This document shows positions 9,794 through 20,963 of a stretch of DNA of 64,000 bases, piece after piece. Below the pieces are notes generated by a model. The model was not told where the DNA came from and ran no database searches. It saw only the letters and a program-made list of their open reading frames with translations. The first letter of the stretch is position 1, and each line of letters opens with the position of its first letter. Position numbers and translations under genes: made by a program. Source of the stretch: Synechococcus sp. A10-1-5-1 (GTDB taxonomy: Bacteria; Cyanobacteriota; Cyanobacteriia; PCC-6307; Cyanobiaceae); NCBI RefSeq assembly GCF_023115425.1, contig NZ_CP096032.1:868001-932000 (forward strand). Reading direction: 5' to 3'.

Positions 9794-10467
9794 CGGGACG
9801 AGAGAACCGCTTCAGCGATCGTCAGATCAAAGGGGGTGGTGATCTTGATGTTCGAGGGGGATGACTCCATCACCCGCACGGGCCATCCCAGGCGTTCAAA
9901 CAATGAGGCGTCATCGGTCACGCTCCAACCTTCCTGTCGCGCCTGAGCATGGGCCTGGCGCAACTGCTCCACCGGAAAACCCTGGGGGGTTTGCGCGCCC
10001 CAGAGGACGGAGCGATCGGGGGTGTCCTGAATCACCCCATCGGCATCGACCCGCTTGATCGTGTCGGTCACCGGCGCCGCAGCAATGACGGCAGCACCGG
10101 AGTCGACCGCGGCGGAACAACGGTCAATCAAGGCTGGATCCACCAAGCAACGGGCGCCGTCATGGATCAACACCGAGCGGGCCTGCGAAGGCAGCGCCGC
10201 CAGGCCGTTGCAGACCGAATCTTGACGGGTGTCTCCTCCTTGAATCCACTGCACAGGCCGGTCGGGCTTCGCTGCTTTCACCAGGGCTTCAATGTCGGGA
10301 CGGTCAATCTCTTGGCCCACCACGCCGATCCAGCGCACGCTGCTTGAGGCCAGAGCTGCGTCCAAGGTCCACGCCAAGACGGGCCGCCCACTGACCTCAA
10401 GCAGCAGCTTGTTGCGCTCCGCCCCCATCCGCCGACCGCTCCCGGCACAGGCAATCAGCAGATGCAT
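9790..10467 (-). CDS. ispD: 2-C-methyl-D-erythritol 4-phosphate cytidylyltransferase
   Basis: MEP-pathway enzyme joining CTP and methylerythritol phosphate, feeding carotenoid, phytol and quinone side-chain synthesis. N-terminal nucleotide-binding motif [21 protein letters not shown], then [30 protein letters not shown] and a C-terminal TDDASLFE...IKITTPFDL. Length (225 residues) is typical. Divergent from the GT9-like gene. Confidence 0.96.
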   Translation of the reverse strand: MHLLIACAGSGRRMGAERNKLLLEVSGRPVLAWTLDAALASSSVRWIGVVGQEIDRPDIEALVKAAKPDRPVQWIQGGDTRQDSVCNGLAALPSQARSVLIHDGARCLVDPALIDRCSAAVDSGAAVIAAAPVTDTIKRVDADGVIQDTPDRSVLWGAQTPQGFPVEQLRQAHAQARQEGWSVTDDASLFERLGWPVRVMESSPSNIKITTPFDLTIAEAVLSSR

Positions 10468-10502
10468 GGCGCGCTCCTGAGGACTAAGTAATCCGACCTA
10501 CA

Positions 10503-10508
10503 TACAAT
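10503..10508 (+). promoter_or_regulatory. Candidate -10 element for the GT9-like gene
   Basis: TACAAT lies 32 bases before the ATG at 10541 within the short ispD/GT9 divergent gap. I see no convincing -35 element, so confidence is low. Confidence 0.3.
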
Positions 10509-10540
10509 CAGCCAGCGATCCGCTTCACACCCGCGCGTCC

Positions 10541-11374
10541 ATGCGAGTCCTCTTTTTGGTGCCGGGTGGTGTCAGTGCGCAGCTGCAAACCATTCCAGCG
10601 GCAGCCCAGGTCGCACAAGACCTCAAGGCCCAGGTGCAAGTCGCTTGTGCCCCTGCTGCTGCGGCCGCCTGGTCCCTGCTTCCGGCAGTGGAAAAGGTGA
10701 TTCCGTTCGCCTTTGATGACGGCCCCAGCCTGGCCGATTGGGCCAACCTGCTCGGCAATGTGCGCGAGCCCGACTTCCAAGCCTGCATCAACCTCGCCAG
10801 CGGACGGCAGGTCGATCTAATGCTGTCGATGAGTCACATCCCCAATCGCGTGGCCGCCTCAGGGTTCTCGGCGACCTCGACCGTGACCCCGGAAACTGGA
10901 TGGGGAGCACAAGCGCTCGCCCCCTTCCTGCGCCAACTGGGAGTGGAATTGGAGGCGAGCCAATTTCGCCTGTCCTTGCCCAAAGGAGCGCTGGAGCAAG
11001 CCGCGGCCTCCATGCCAAACGGTCAGGGTCCTGCTCTCCTGCTGGCCCCCTCAGGCGACCGTCAGGACTGGCCTGACGAACACTGGAGAGCCCTGCCGGA
11101 GGCCATCCGCGGCAAGCTGCCTGACCTGCGGGTCATCCAGGCCGGTGGAGCCAATTTGCTGCAGCGGGCCGCGCAACTGGCCAGCTGTGACGTGGTCCTC
11201 AGCAGTGATCCCATCACGACCCAACTGGCCCTGCTCAGCGGGATGCCTCTGGTGGCCTTAGGCCAGGACCCGACTTCCCTGCCGCAACGTTCTGGGGTTC
11301 AAGTGGTGGGCCAGGCAGGAGCTCTACACAACCTCAGCGTCACCGAGGTCTTACAAGCCCTCGGTTTGGGATGA
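10541..11374 (+). CDS. Glycosyltransferase family 9-like (heptosyltransferase-type) protein
   Basis: Probable GT-B enzyme related to ADP-heptose:LPS heptosyltransferases. The N terminus MRVLFLVPGGVSAQLQTIPA resembles the GT9 nucleotide-fold start. The C-terminal half has LLLAPSGDRQDWPDEHWRAL and CDVVLSSDPITTQLALLSGMPLVALGQ, matching the GT9 pattern in which a donor-binding Asp-Pro-Gly-like turn precedes an Ala/Ser-rich helix. At 277 residues it is shorter than most heptosyltransferases, and cyanobacterial LPS often lacks heptose, so the true sugar is unknown. ATGA overlap with the next gene. Confidence 0.7.
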   Translation: MRVLFLVPGGVSAQLQTIPAAAQVAQDLKAQVQVACAPAAAAAWSLLPAVEKVIPFAFDDGPSLADWANLLGNVREPDFQACINLASGRQVDLMLSMSHIPNRVAASGFSATSTVTPETGWGAQALAPFLRQLGVELEASQFRLSLPKGALEQAAASMPNGQGPALLLAPSGDRQDWPDEHWRALPEAIRGKLPDLRVIQAGGANLLQRAAQLASCDVVLSSDPITTQLALLSGMPLVALGQDPTSLPQRSGVQVVGQAGALHNLSVTEVLQALGLG

Positions 11375-12504
11375 CTCCAATGCGGCAGCGACCCCGTTCA
11401 CTGCCCCGCGGACGCGGCCTCTTCAGCCCCATTCGCTCGCACGTGGCCCAGCGCCCTTGGGCCGGTCCGATCCTGGCCTTGGCCACGGTGGTGAATGCCG
11501 GCGCGGTTGGCTACCGGCTCGCCGAAGGCTGGGACTGGGGTGATTGCTACTGGATGGTGCTAATCACCCTCAGCACGTTGGGGTTTAGCGATGAGCACAC
11601 CCAGCTGATCCACACCGGTGGCCGCATCGTGACGGCGCTGCTCCTGGTCGGCGGCCTGGTGGTGGTCCAGCAAACCATCCAAAAACTGCTGGAATTAACC
11701 AACTCCGGCTACTTTCGCCGCATCCGCCAGCGGCGTTACCGCGAACAGCTGCAGCGATCGATGAATCAGCACGTCATCCTCTGCGGCTACGGCCGGATGG
11801 GCCGCGAAATCGCGGACCAACTCATTGGAGAGAACATCCGGCTGTTGGTGGTTGAGAACGACAGCGATCGCATCGAAGAAGCCCAGCAACGAGGCCTGAT
11901 GGTCCTCCAGGGCGACGCGACGCTCGATGAAACCCTTGAGGAAGCCGGTATCCATCGCTGCCGGGCGCTGGTGGCCGCACTCCCCAGCAACGCCTCCAAC
12001 CTCTACGTCATCCTCAGCGCGCGGGGGTTGGCGCCGGGCGCTCGCCTGATTGCTCGCTCCGACAGCGAAGAAGCCGAAGGCAAATTGCGCTTAGCCGGGG
12101 CCGACCAGGTGGTCAGTCCCTACGTTGCCGGAGGCCGTGCCATGGCGGCCACCGCCCTCAGGCCCCTGGCAGTGACCTTCATGGACCTTCTGGCTGGCAG
12201 CGATTGCGAGGTGGATGAATTTCTGCTGAGTGAGCGGCCCGACGACCTCGGGGACCTCAACGGCGCCAGCCTCTCGGAATTGCAGTTGGGACGCCGGAGT
12301 GGGGCCCTGGTCTTGGCGATCCGCAACCCAGCTGCCAGTCAACTCAGCACTGGGGCCCCGGAACCACTGATCGCCAATCCTGGCGGTGATGTCCGCCTCG
12401 GCCCCGGCCAATTGCTGGTGGTGATGGGCAGCAAACACCAATTGCAGCGCTTTGGTGACCTTCTGGGCCCAGCCCTGGCCGACGTGAAAAACATGCCCGC
12501 CTAG
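11371..12504 (+). CDS. Potassium-channel-like protein with RCK/TrkA domain
   Basis: Membrane-linked ion channel or K+ uptake regulator. Residues about 31-52 and 84-104 form two membrane segments around a pore loop with filter TLGFSD (69-74). The usual T-V/I-G-Y/F-G-D is altered at the second Gly to Ser. A cytosolic RCK (TrkA-N) Rossmann domain begins at [17 protein letters not shown] (135-151), with the acidic [13 protein letters not shown] TrkA-C module lies at about 280-365. Transcribed with the GT9-like gene (four-base overlap). Whether it conducts K+ with this filter cannot be judged from sequence. Confidence 0.82.
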   Translation: MTPMRQRPRSLPRGRGLFSPIRSHVAQRPWAGPILALATVVNAGAVGYRLAEGWDWGDCYWMVLITLSTLGFSDEHTQLIHTGGRIVTALLLVGGLVVVQQTIQKLLELTNSGYFRRIRQRRYREQLQRSMNQHVILCGYGRMGREIADQLIGENIRLLVVENDSDRIEEAQQRGLMVLQGDATLDETLEEAGIHRCRALVAALPSNASNLYVILSARGLAPGARLIARSDSEEAEGKLRLAGADQVVSPYVAGGRAMAATALRPLAVTFMDLLAGSDCEVDEFLLSERPDDLGDLNGASLSELQLGRRSGALVLAIRNPAASQLSTGAPEPLIANPGGDVRLGPGQLLVVMGSKHQLQRFGDLLGPALADVKNMPA

Positions 12505-12530
12505 CCTGGGCCGACTTTTCTGCGTTCTCC

Positions 12531-13283
12531 ATGGCGGACAGCACCCCCCTTGCCGGTCAGGTTGCGCTGGTCACCGGGGCCAGCCGAGGCATCGGGGCCT
12601 CGATTGCCCGCGAACTGGCGCAAGCCGGGGCAACCGTGGTGGTGAACTACGCCAGCTCTCCCGCCGCGGCCGAAGCGGTGGTGGCTGACATTCAGGCGGC
12701 TGGCGGACAGGCCTGGTCCCACCAGGCCAACGTGGCCGATGAAGAGCAGGTTGAGGCCCTAGTGAAGGCCGTCCTGGAGAAGGAAGGTCGCCTCGATGTG
12801 CTGGTCAATAACGCGGGTATCACCCGTGATGGACTGCTGATGCGCATGAAGAGCGCCGACTGGCAAAGCGTGATCGACCTGAACCTCAGCGGCGTCTTCC
12901 TCTGCACCCGCGCGGTGAGCCGAGCGATGTTGAAAGCCCGCAGCGGCCGAATCATCAACATCACCTCGGTGGTGGGACTCATGGGCAACCCTGGCCAGGC
13001 CAACTACAGCGCCGCAAAAGCAGGCGTGATTGGCCTAACCCGCAGCAGCGCCGCGGAATTCGCCAGCCGCGGGGTCACCGTGAATGCGGTGGCCCCTGGG
13101 TTTATCGAAAGCGACATGACCGCGGAACTCGACAAGGAGCCGATCCTCAAAGCCATCCCCCTGGGGCGGATGGGCCAACCGGCTGAAGTCGCCGGTGCCG
13201 TTCGGTTCTTGGCTGCTGACCCCGCAGCCGCGTACATGACCGGTCAGGTCCTGCAGGTGGATGGCGGCATGGTGATGCGCTGA
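12531..13283 (+). CDS. fabG: 3-oxoacyl-[acyl-carrier-protein] reductase
   Basis: NADPH-dependent short-chain dehydrogenase of type II fatty-acid synthesis. Cofactor motif TGASRGIG (15-22), NNAG (93-96) and the catalytic Ser146, Tyr159, Lys163 triad are all present. The C-terminal [13 protein letters not shown] end is typical of FabG. Length (250 residues) is exact. The stop is three bases from the convergent small membrane gene. Confidence 0.95.
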   Translation: MADSTPLAGQVALVTGASRGIGASIARELAQAGATVVVNYASSPAAAEAVVADIQAAGGQAWSHQANVADEEQVEALVKAVLEKEGRLDVLVNNAGITRDGLLMRMKSADWQSVIDLNLSGVFLCTRAVSRAMLKARSGRIINITSVVGLMGNPGQANYSAAKAGVIGLTRSSAAEFASRGVTVNAVAPGFIESDMTAELDKEPILKAIPLGRMGQPAEVAGAVRFLAADPAAAYMTGQVLQVDGGMVMR

Positions 13284-13286
13284 GCC

Positions 13287-15341
<2,055 letters not shown>

Positions 15342-15348
15342 TGCCGGC

Positions 15349-15573
15349 CTACATCGCCCGAATCAAGCGGGCGTGAATCCGGCAAACGGCCAGGGCTTCT
15401 CGGGGCGGGTTGCTGCAGAGGCGACCCAACTCCCGATTCAGCGCTTCAAGCTCAACGATGGGCAAGCCCGCCATGGGCGTGGCCAATAGCGTCACGCCCA
15501 CCACCACAGAAAAAATCGGCAGCGCACGCTGGGAGCCCATCAGCCTTCCTCCCACTTGAGACCACTGAGACAT
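15349..15573 (-). CDS. Small secreted protein of unknown function
   Basis: A 74-residue protein. A hydrophobic segment at about 19-37 looks like a signal peptide or anchor, followed by ELEALNRELGRLCSNPP and a C-terminal CRIHARLIRAM, with two cysteines that could form a disulfide. No family recognised. It converges on groEL with a seven-base gap. Composition is protein-like and it is the best use of this 230-base interval, but the call is moderate. Confidence 0.55.
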   Translation of the reverse strand: MSQWSQVGGRLMGSQRALPIFSVVVGVTLLATPMAGLPIVELEALNRELGRLCSNPPREALAVCRIHARLIRAM

Positions 15574-15631
15574 GCTCAGCTTGTCTCAGCCTGGGCCCCA
15601 GGTCTCGCTCCTTCAGAAAGCTTTTTGGTGG

Positions 15632-16321
15632 CTAGGACTCCAGGGTGCGGCGATAGGCCGCCACCTGCAGATCCACGCCGGTGATTGCCGTGCCTACAAC
15701 GACAGCATCGGCGCCCCCATCGAGGGCCTGACGAGCTTGCTGGGCCGAGGCGATCCCCCCCTCACAGATCAACATCACCTCCGCTGGCAAACGCTCCCGC
15801 AAGGGGCGAAGCACTGACCAGGCCGGAGGGCGAAGAGAAGCCGTGGCCTCGGTGTAGCCGTAGAGAGTGGTGCCAACCCAATCGCAGCCGAGCTCTGCGG
15901 CTCGCAAACCGTTGTCCAAGCTGTCGACATCAGCCATCAAGCATGCACCGAGCTCCTGCTTGGCCCGCTGAAGCAACACGGACAACTGCGCTCCATCAGG
16001 ACGACGCCGTTCCGTGGCATCGAGGGCGATGACATCGGCACCAGCTGCCCAGACGGCCTGAATCTCCTTCCAGCCTGGGGTGATGTAGACGGAGCTATCG
16101 GGGAACGTGCGCTTCCAAAGCCCAATGATCAAGGCCTCTGGGCAGCGGCGGCGAACCGCCCCAATGTGCTCTGGGCTCTCCAAGCGAACACCCACCGCGC
16201 CGTTGTTCAGACTGGCCTCGGCCATGGCCGCTATGACCTGCGGATCGCGCATCGGCGAACCCTCAGGAGCCTGCACAGAAACGATCAGGCCAGCCCGAAG
16301 CTGGGAGGAATCAGGCAGCAC
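15632..16321 (-). CDS. nanE: Putative N-acetylmannosamine-6-phosphate 2-epimerase
   Basis: TIM-barrel epimerase that interconverts ManNAc-6-P and GlcNAc-6-P. Family motifs are SVQAPEGSPMRDPQVIAAMA at the N terminus, GLWKRTFPDSSVYITPGWKEI, DADVIALDAT-type AGADVIALDATERRRP, MADVDSLDNGLRAAELGCDWVGTT, and EGGIASAQQARQALDGGADAVVVGTAITGV at the end. Length (229 residues) is normal. No sialic-acid lyase or kinase is nearby, so a role in amino-sugar recycling is more likely than sialate catabolism. Start overlaps the preceding gene by 11 bases. Confidence 0.9.
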   Translation of the reverse strand: MLPDSSQLRAGLIVSVQAPEGSPMRDPQVIAAMAEASLNNGAVGVRLESPEHIGAVRRRCPEALIIGLWKRTFPDSSVYITPGWKEIQAVWAAGADVIALDATERRRPDGAQLSVLLQRAKQELGACLMADVDSLDNGLRAAELGCDWVGTTLYGYTEATASLRPPAWSVLRPLRERLPAEVMLICEGGIASAQQARQALDGGADAVVVGTAITGVDLQVAAYRRTLES

Positions 16322-16874
16322 GGGAGTCTTCCGAGCTCGGGAGCCAAGAGCGCAACTCAGCGAGGGCTGGATGACTCGGGGCAGGAGCAGGACGGGGTGT
16401 GCCAGGGCGACGACGCACGGAGCGCTTCAGCGCCTCCTTGGCGATGGGCGCAGGGGCCGCCGTCACCGCAGGCTCAGGTTCTGACACCGGTTCAGGGATG
16501 GGCTCTGGAGCGCTCTCCTCTGGCACGAGCTCCCTCTCGGCAACGACCAGAGGAATGGGATCAAGCTGCGCAGGCGCAGGGTCCGCCGTGACCAGAGGCT
16601 CAGGTTCCGATGCCGGTTCAGGTTTGGGCTCTGGCTCCGGCTTCGGCTCACCAAGACGCCACCAGCTCAGGCCTTCGGGATCGTCCTGCTCTAGCTCTTG
16701 AAGCAATGGCTCGAGGCCATCGACACCATGGCGATGGACCCACTGCCCGAGCAGCCCATCAACCCCCAAGCGATCCCGCTGAGCGAGGGCCTGACGCAGG
16801 GACAGGACATGAGCCTGGCGGCGTGCCTGTGGTGAGGGAGGAGGGGAAGGGCGTTGGGCCACGATCGCGTGCAA
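16311..16874 (-). CDS. Pro/Glu-rich protein of unknown function
   Basis: 187 residues in three parts: a helical N-terminal module (about 20-75, with LRQALAQRDRLGVDGLLGQWVHR and DPEGLSWWRLGEP), a low-complexity middle rich in PEPEPKPEP repeats, and a basic RRRPGTPRPAPAP tail ending in a short helix. No signal peptide or membrane segment. The Pro-Glu spacer suggests an extended linker between two small binding modules. Its 3' end overlaps nanE by 11 bases. No family recognised; reality is supported by frame length and tight spacing. Confidence 0.65.
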   Translation of the reverse strand: MHAIVAQRPSPPPSPQARRQAHVLSLRQALAQRDRLGVDGLLGQWVHRHGVDGLEPLLQELEQDDPEGLSWWRLGEPKPEPEPKPEPASEPEPLVTADPAPAQLDPIPLVVAERELVPEESAPEPIPEPVSEPEPAVTAAPAPIAKEALKRSVRRRPGTPRPAPAPSHPALAELRSWLPSSEDSRAA

Positions 16875-16879
16875 AAAAA

Positions 16880-17746
16880 TCAGGCGAGCTTGCGATCCAG
16901 CAAGGGGCGGATCAGCAGAAACAAACCCAACGCCAGGGCAGCCAAAACCCCCAGACAGGCTGCGGCAGTCAGATCCCCGTAGGGGGCATGCAACACCACA
17001 GCAGTAAGGGAGAAGTGACCGGCGTAAGCGGCGCGAATCGGCTCAATGGCGAAGGTAAGGGGATTTACGGCCGCTAGCCAGCCCAACCAAGCCGGCATAA
17101 AGGAAATCGGAGCCAAGGCCGTGCTGGCAAACAGCAGTGGCAAGTTGGCCACGAAAATCACGGCAATCAGCTCGATGTGGCCCGGCAGAGCGAAGGCCAA
17201 ACCCAAACTCAGGCCGGTGACAGCAAAGACCAAGAGCAACAAGGTGAGCAGCACCAACACCAATCCACCACCACCCGGCCAGCCGTAGCCCAAAAGCCAG
17301 GCGGTAGCCATGATCGCGACGCTCTGCACCAAGCTCAGCGCCGTGATGTAGAGCACCGACGCCAAGACAATCGAGCTGCGGGAGCGCAAAGGAGCGACCA
17401 GCAAACGATTGAGGAAACCGAACTCCCGGTCAAACATCACCGGCAAGCCCGCATTCAGTGCCGCACTGAACGCGGTGAAGACAATCACACCGGCACCGAG
17501 GAAGCGTCCGTAGCTCATGCCTTCTGGCAGGAGCCCCTCTGGGGCATTCGCGAAGAGCGCACCAAAGAGAACCAGCCATATCAGAGGTTGCAGCACCCCT
17601 GCCACCAAGGTGGAGGGACGACGCGCCAATTGCAGAAACAGACGGCGGGTCAGGGCCAGGGTTTCCTGGATCAGATCAGCCATGGCCGAACGCGGAGCGC
17701 TGGCGCTGGGGGCCGGACTGAGCAAAGAGGAGGAAGCGCTGGTCAT
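16880..17746 (-). CDS. ABC-2 type transporter permease (DrrB-like)
   Basis: Integral membrane half of an ABC-2 exporter, with six hydrophobic segments over residues 40-285. Typical features are RRPSTLVAGVLQPLIWLVLFGALF at the first segment and GLPVMFDREFGFLNRLLVAPLRSRSSIVLA in the coupling loop. LSFMP...WLAAVNPLTFAIEPIRA before the last segments is the DrrB-family signature. It is encoded just downstream of its ATPase, 51 bases apart. The substrate is unknown; proximity to heme A genes suggests a link to oxidase assembly, but this is inference. Confidence 0.88.
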   Translation of the reverse strand: MTSASSSLLSPAPSASAPRSAMADLIQETLALTRRLFLQLARRPSTLVAGVLQPLIWLVLFGALFANAPEGLLPEGMSYGRFLGAGVIVFTAFSAALNAGLPVMFDREFGFLNRLLVAPLRSRSSIVLASVLYITALSLVQSVAIMATAWLLGYGWPGGGGLVLVLLTLLLLVFAVTGLSLGLAFALPGHIELIAVIFVANLPLLFASTALAPISFMPAWLGWLAAVNPLTFAIEPIRAAYAGHFSLTAVVLHAPYGDLTAAACLGVLAALALGLFLLIRPLLDRKLA

Positions 17747-17797
17747 GTCAGAAAACAGAAAAGTCCATCCACGGGAAATCCCGAAACAAAGCAGAGG

Positions 17798-18844
17798 TCA
17801 ACGCATCGACTGCTTGCGTTCCGCCTTGGGATCACGCACACCGGCCACGGCCAATTCAGCATCCATCAACGTGCGACCCGTTGCCTGCAGGTAGACGTCA
17901 TCCAGGCTGGGGCGACTCTGGGCCAAGGCGAAGACCGGCAGTTCGGCCTCAGCCAGCTGACGCCGGAGTTGCTCCACCACTCCATCGTTTTCGACCACCA
18001 GGTTCAAAGAGAAGCCCTGGGCACGGTTGACCACCACCTGGCGCACTCCGGGGCAGGCCAGCAGCAGTTGTTGAACCCGAAGGGCCTCCGGTTCATCGCT
18101 GAACTCCCGAACCCGCAAGGTGACGCGATCGCCGCCGAGGGCCGCCTTGAGTTCCGAAGGAGGACCAGCGGCGATGACCCGGCCACCCTCGATGATCGCC
18201 AACTGATCGGCCAGGGCGTCGACCTCCTCGAGGTAGTGACTGCTCAGCAACACCGTGGTCCCCTGGTCCCGCAGTTGACGCAACACAGTCCAGATGGCGG
18301 CGCGACTCTCGATATCCAGGCCGACGGTCGGCTCATCGAGCACCAACACATCGGGGCGATGCAGGAGTCCAGAGGCCAAGTCCAGGCGGCGGCGCATCCC
18401 GCCGGAATAGGTGCCGCTACGGCGGTCGATCCATTCGGCCATCCCCAGCAGTTCAATCAGCTCAGCAATGCGCTGATCCCTCGTTGAGCGGGGCAGGTGA
18501 TACAGATCCCCCTGCAGCTGGAGCAGCTCGCGGCCGCTCAAAATCTTGTCGAGGGCGACCTCTTGGGCCACATAACCCAAGCGCTCGCGAACGCCCCTGG
18601 GGTCAACTAGAGCATCGAGACCAGCCACCTGAACGCGGCCGCTGGACGGAGCCAGCAAGGTTGCGAGGATGCGCAGGGTGGTGGTTTTACCCGCCCCATT
18701 GGGGCCGAGCAACCCAAACAAGCTGCCTGCGGGGACCTTCAAGTTGAGACCGTTCAGAGCATCAACGGCCTTCTCGCCTTTGCCATAGCGCTTGGAGACG
18801 TTTTCCAGATCAATCACTGGATGAGTCACCGCCGCCGACCTCAC
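17798..18844 (-). CDS. ABC transporter ATP-binding protein (DrrA/CcmA-like)
   Basis: ATPase partner of the adjacent ABC-2 permease. Walker A GPNGAGKT (47-54), signature YSGGM (146-150), Walker B VLVLDEP (166-172) and the switch His in LLSSHYLEEVD are intact. A C-terminal domain of about 110 residues, typical of DrrA-type ATPases, follows. The pair sits downstream of ctaB on the same strand, with 22 bases between ctaB and this start, so ctaA-ctaB-ATPase-permease may be one operon. Confidence 0.92.
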   Translation of the reverse strand: MRSAAVTHPVIDLENVSKRYGKGEKAVDALNGLNLKVPAGSLFGLLGPNGAGKTTTLRILATLLAPSSGRVQVAGLDALVDPRGVRERLGYVAQEVALDKILSGRELLQLQGDLYHLPRSTRDQRIAELIELLGMAEWIDRRSGTYSGGMRRRLDLASGLLHRPDVLVLDEPTVGLDIESRAAIWTVLRQLRDQGTTVLLSSHYLEEVDALADQLAIIEGGRVIAAGPPSELKAALGGDRVTLRVREFSDEPEALRVQQLLLACPGVRQVVVNRAQGFSLNLVVENDGVVEQLRRQLAEAELPVFALAQSRPSLDDVYLQATGRTLMDAELAVAGVRDPKAERKQSMR

Positions 18845-18866
18845 TGAAGCATTAAGGAGATTGAAT

Positions 18867-19883
18867 CTAGAAAGCGTTGCTCACCAGCGATGCGACCAGG
18901 GTGAAACCTGCATTGCCGGACCCACTCCAACCGAGCAAGGCAAAGCCCTGTTGCGAAAACTGTTCGCCAGCCGGCATCCGCGCCAGCAGAAGCAGCAGAC
19001 AAACACCAAAGAGGTAGAAGATCGACCAGCGAAACAATCCCTTCGCCCGCTGAAGATCGTCGGGGTCCTGATGCAAGTTCCAGGTCATCTGAAGCAGCCG
19101 GGCATTGAACGGAAGCAGCAGTAGCCCATAGAGCAGACCACCTCCGGGCAAGGCCCAAACACCAAAGAGACTGAGCAACACAGTCGCCAGGGCGTACCAG
19201 CGAATCGCCTCAGCCGTGGCACCACTGCCCTTGACCACAGGGAGCATCGGAATCCCAACGGCGCGGTAGTCCTCCTTCAGCAGCAAGGCCAACGCCCAGA
19301 AATGAGCTGGCGTCCAAAACATCACCAGAGCAAACAACCACCAACTGCCCAAGCCCAGGTGTCCCGTTGCTGCGGCGGCACCCACAAGCGGGGGAATAGC
19401 ACCAGCGACGCCGCCGATCACAATGTTCTGGGTGGTCCGTGGTTTCAGGAGCACCGTGTAGAGCAGCACGTAACTGCAGAGTCCCAGCAGCGACAAACTG
19501 GCGGCCAGGCAATTCACGCCCCCCACCAAGAGCGTCGCTGCCGTGAGGGTCAGGGTGACGGCGATGGCGAAAGCCGTCGTGATGGAGAGGCGGCCAGAAG
19601 GGAGAGCGCGGCCACTGGTCCGCTGCATACGGCCATCGAGCTCTTGCTCCCAAAGACAGTTCAGAACCCCCGCCGCGGCCGCCGCCAAGGCGCCACCACC
19701 CAAGGTGCAGGCCATGCGCAAGGGAGGCAGGGGCCAACCCTCCGACATCGCCATCCCACCAAGAGTGGTCGCCAACAGCAAGGGAATCAACCGCGGCTTG
19801 GCGATCTCCAACCAGGGCGGCAACTTGAGTCGCTTCCTGGAGGGAACAATCTCCTCTCGGGTCAGGGTCAGTGAATTAGCCAC
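18867..19883 (-). CDS. ctaB: Protoheme IX farnesyltransferase (heme O synthase)
   Basis: UbiA-superfamily membrane enzyme that farnesylates heme B to heme O, the first step to heme A for the cytochrome oxidase encoded next door. The prenyl-diphosphate motif reads [21 protein letters not shown] (N75 to D83), with Glu79 where most homologues have Asp. About nine hydrophobic segments are present, and the second Asp-rich region is around [20 protein letters not shown]. Length is 338 residues. Overlaps the ctaA stop by eight bases, indicating translational coupling. Confidence 0.95.
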   Translation of the reverse strand: MANSLTLTREEIVPSRKRLKLPPWLEIAKPRLIPLLLATTLGGMAMSEGWPLPPLRMACTLGGGALAAAAAGVLNCLWEQELDGRMQRTSGRALPSGRLSITTAFAIAVTLTLTAATLLVGGVNCLAASLSLLGLCSYVLLYTVLLKPRTTQNIVIGGVAGAIPPLVGAAAATGHLGLGSWWLFALVMFWTPAHFWALALLLKEDYRAVGIPMLPVVKGSGATAEAIRWYALATVLLSLFGVWALPGGGLLYGLLLLPFNARLLQMTWNLHQDPDDLQRAKGLFRWSIFYLFGVCLLLLLARMPAGEQFSQQGFALLGWSGSGNAGFTLVASLVSNAF

Positions 19884-20757
19884 GAAGGACCTCCGGCCAA
19901 CTACGAACGGTCAAGGCCGCCAGGACGGCCACCAGCAGAGCGGCCCCGAGCTGGTGGGCAACCGTCACCGCCGGGACAGACAGGCTGAGGCGCAAACTCA
20001 GCACTCCCAGTGCGATCTGAAGCAGCACCAGCAAGGCTGCAGCCAAAGCCAAGGGGCGATCGCTGGGACGCTTCCACAGCAGGAGCCCCGAACCAAGGAG
20101 TACGAAGACACCCACCGGCCGAGCGCCAAGGCGGTGCAGGAAGAGCCAAGAGCACCCCTCACCAGCCGTCAAGCAACGGCCCGCCGCCCACTGACTGGCC
20201 ATCAACCCGCCCAACAGGCACTGGACGAGCACCGCAAGCGCAAGGCCAGCGGCCAAACCAGCCCATACCAGGGAGCCTCCCGAAGCCCGAGCCAGCGAAC
20301 CCGCCCTCAGCAATTCGCTCAAACCACTCAAGAGGGCCACCAGCACCAAGGCGGTCAGCAAGTGAGCCGTCACCACAGGGAACGGCAACAGCAAGGTCAC
20401 CGTTAACGCCCCCAGTCCCGCTTGGACGGCCACAAGCAGCAGGCTCAAGCTGGCCCCCAGGGGAAAGCCTCTGGGCAAATCGCGTCGCCACCACCAACTC
20501 ACCACGGTGAGCACGAGCAGGCCCACCCCGACAACGAAGGCATCGAGGCGATGGAACCACTCCAGGAAGACCTGGAGGTTCATTTGACGACCCGGCAAGA
20601 AGGAGCCGTAGCAGAGGGGCCAGTCGGGGCAAGCCAGGCCCGCCTCCATCACGCGCGTCGCTCCGCCGATGACCACCAGCGCAATCAGAGCCACCAGAAG
20701 GTGGGCGCAGAGTGTGGCGAGGCCGTCTCGTTTGCTGGGCTGTGTGGCGCCGAACAT
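19876..20757 (-). CDS. ctaA: Heme A synthase (COX15/CtaA)
   Basis: Membrane monooxygenase that converts heme O to heme A. Two four-helix halves each carry conserved histidines: [11 protein letters not shown] and [12 protein letters not shown] in the first half, [12 protein letters not shown] and [12 protein letters not shown] in the second. The [15 protein letters not shown] element near residue 42 holds the Cys pair typical of the extracytoplasmic loop. Length (293 residues) is normal. Divergent from ctaC across a 206-base gap. Confidence 0.95.
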   Translation of the reverse strand: MFGATQPSKRDGLATLCAHLLVALIALVVIGGATRVMEAGLACPDWPLCYGSFLPGRQMNLQVFLEWFHRLDAFVVGVGLLVLTVVSWWWRRDLPRGFPLGASLSLLLVAVQAGLGALTVTLLLPFPVVTAHLLTALVLVALLSGLSELLRAGSLARASGGSLVWAGLAAGLALAVLVQCLLGGLMASQWAAGRCLTAGEGCSWLFLHRLGARPVGVFVLLGSGLLLWKRPSDRPLALAAALLVLLQIALGVLSLRLSLSVPAVTVAHQLGAALLVAVLAALTVRSWPEVLRG

Positions 20758-20963
20758 CTCAGGTGGAGAAGGGCGATTGGCGTCAAACTAATGACGTCTC
20801 ACCGGCTTCGCTGACGACAGCAATCAGCAGTCCAAAAGCGACACCAACAGTGATCAACGGGTGAGCATTCCCTCACCGACCCGCGGCGGATTACTGCAAA
20901 GAACCACGAACGCCGCGCCAATGGCCAACCCTCCATAGGCTGAACGCGATCGATTCCAGGACT

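Noticed and set aside
15356-15374. CGCCCG...CGGGCG palindrome after groEL as a terminator
   Set aside because: Only six pairs and no T-tract on either strand; it lies inside the C-terminal codons of the convergent small gene.
17177-18487. Plus-strand ORF of 436 residues across the ABC exporter genes
   Set aside because: Gln/His/Arg-rich composition of an antisense frame; spans two convincing minus-strand genes.
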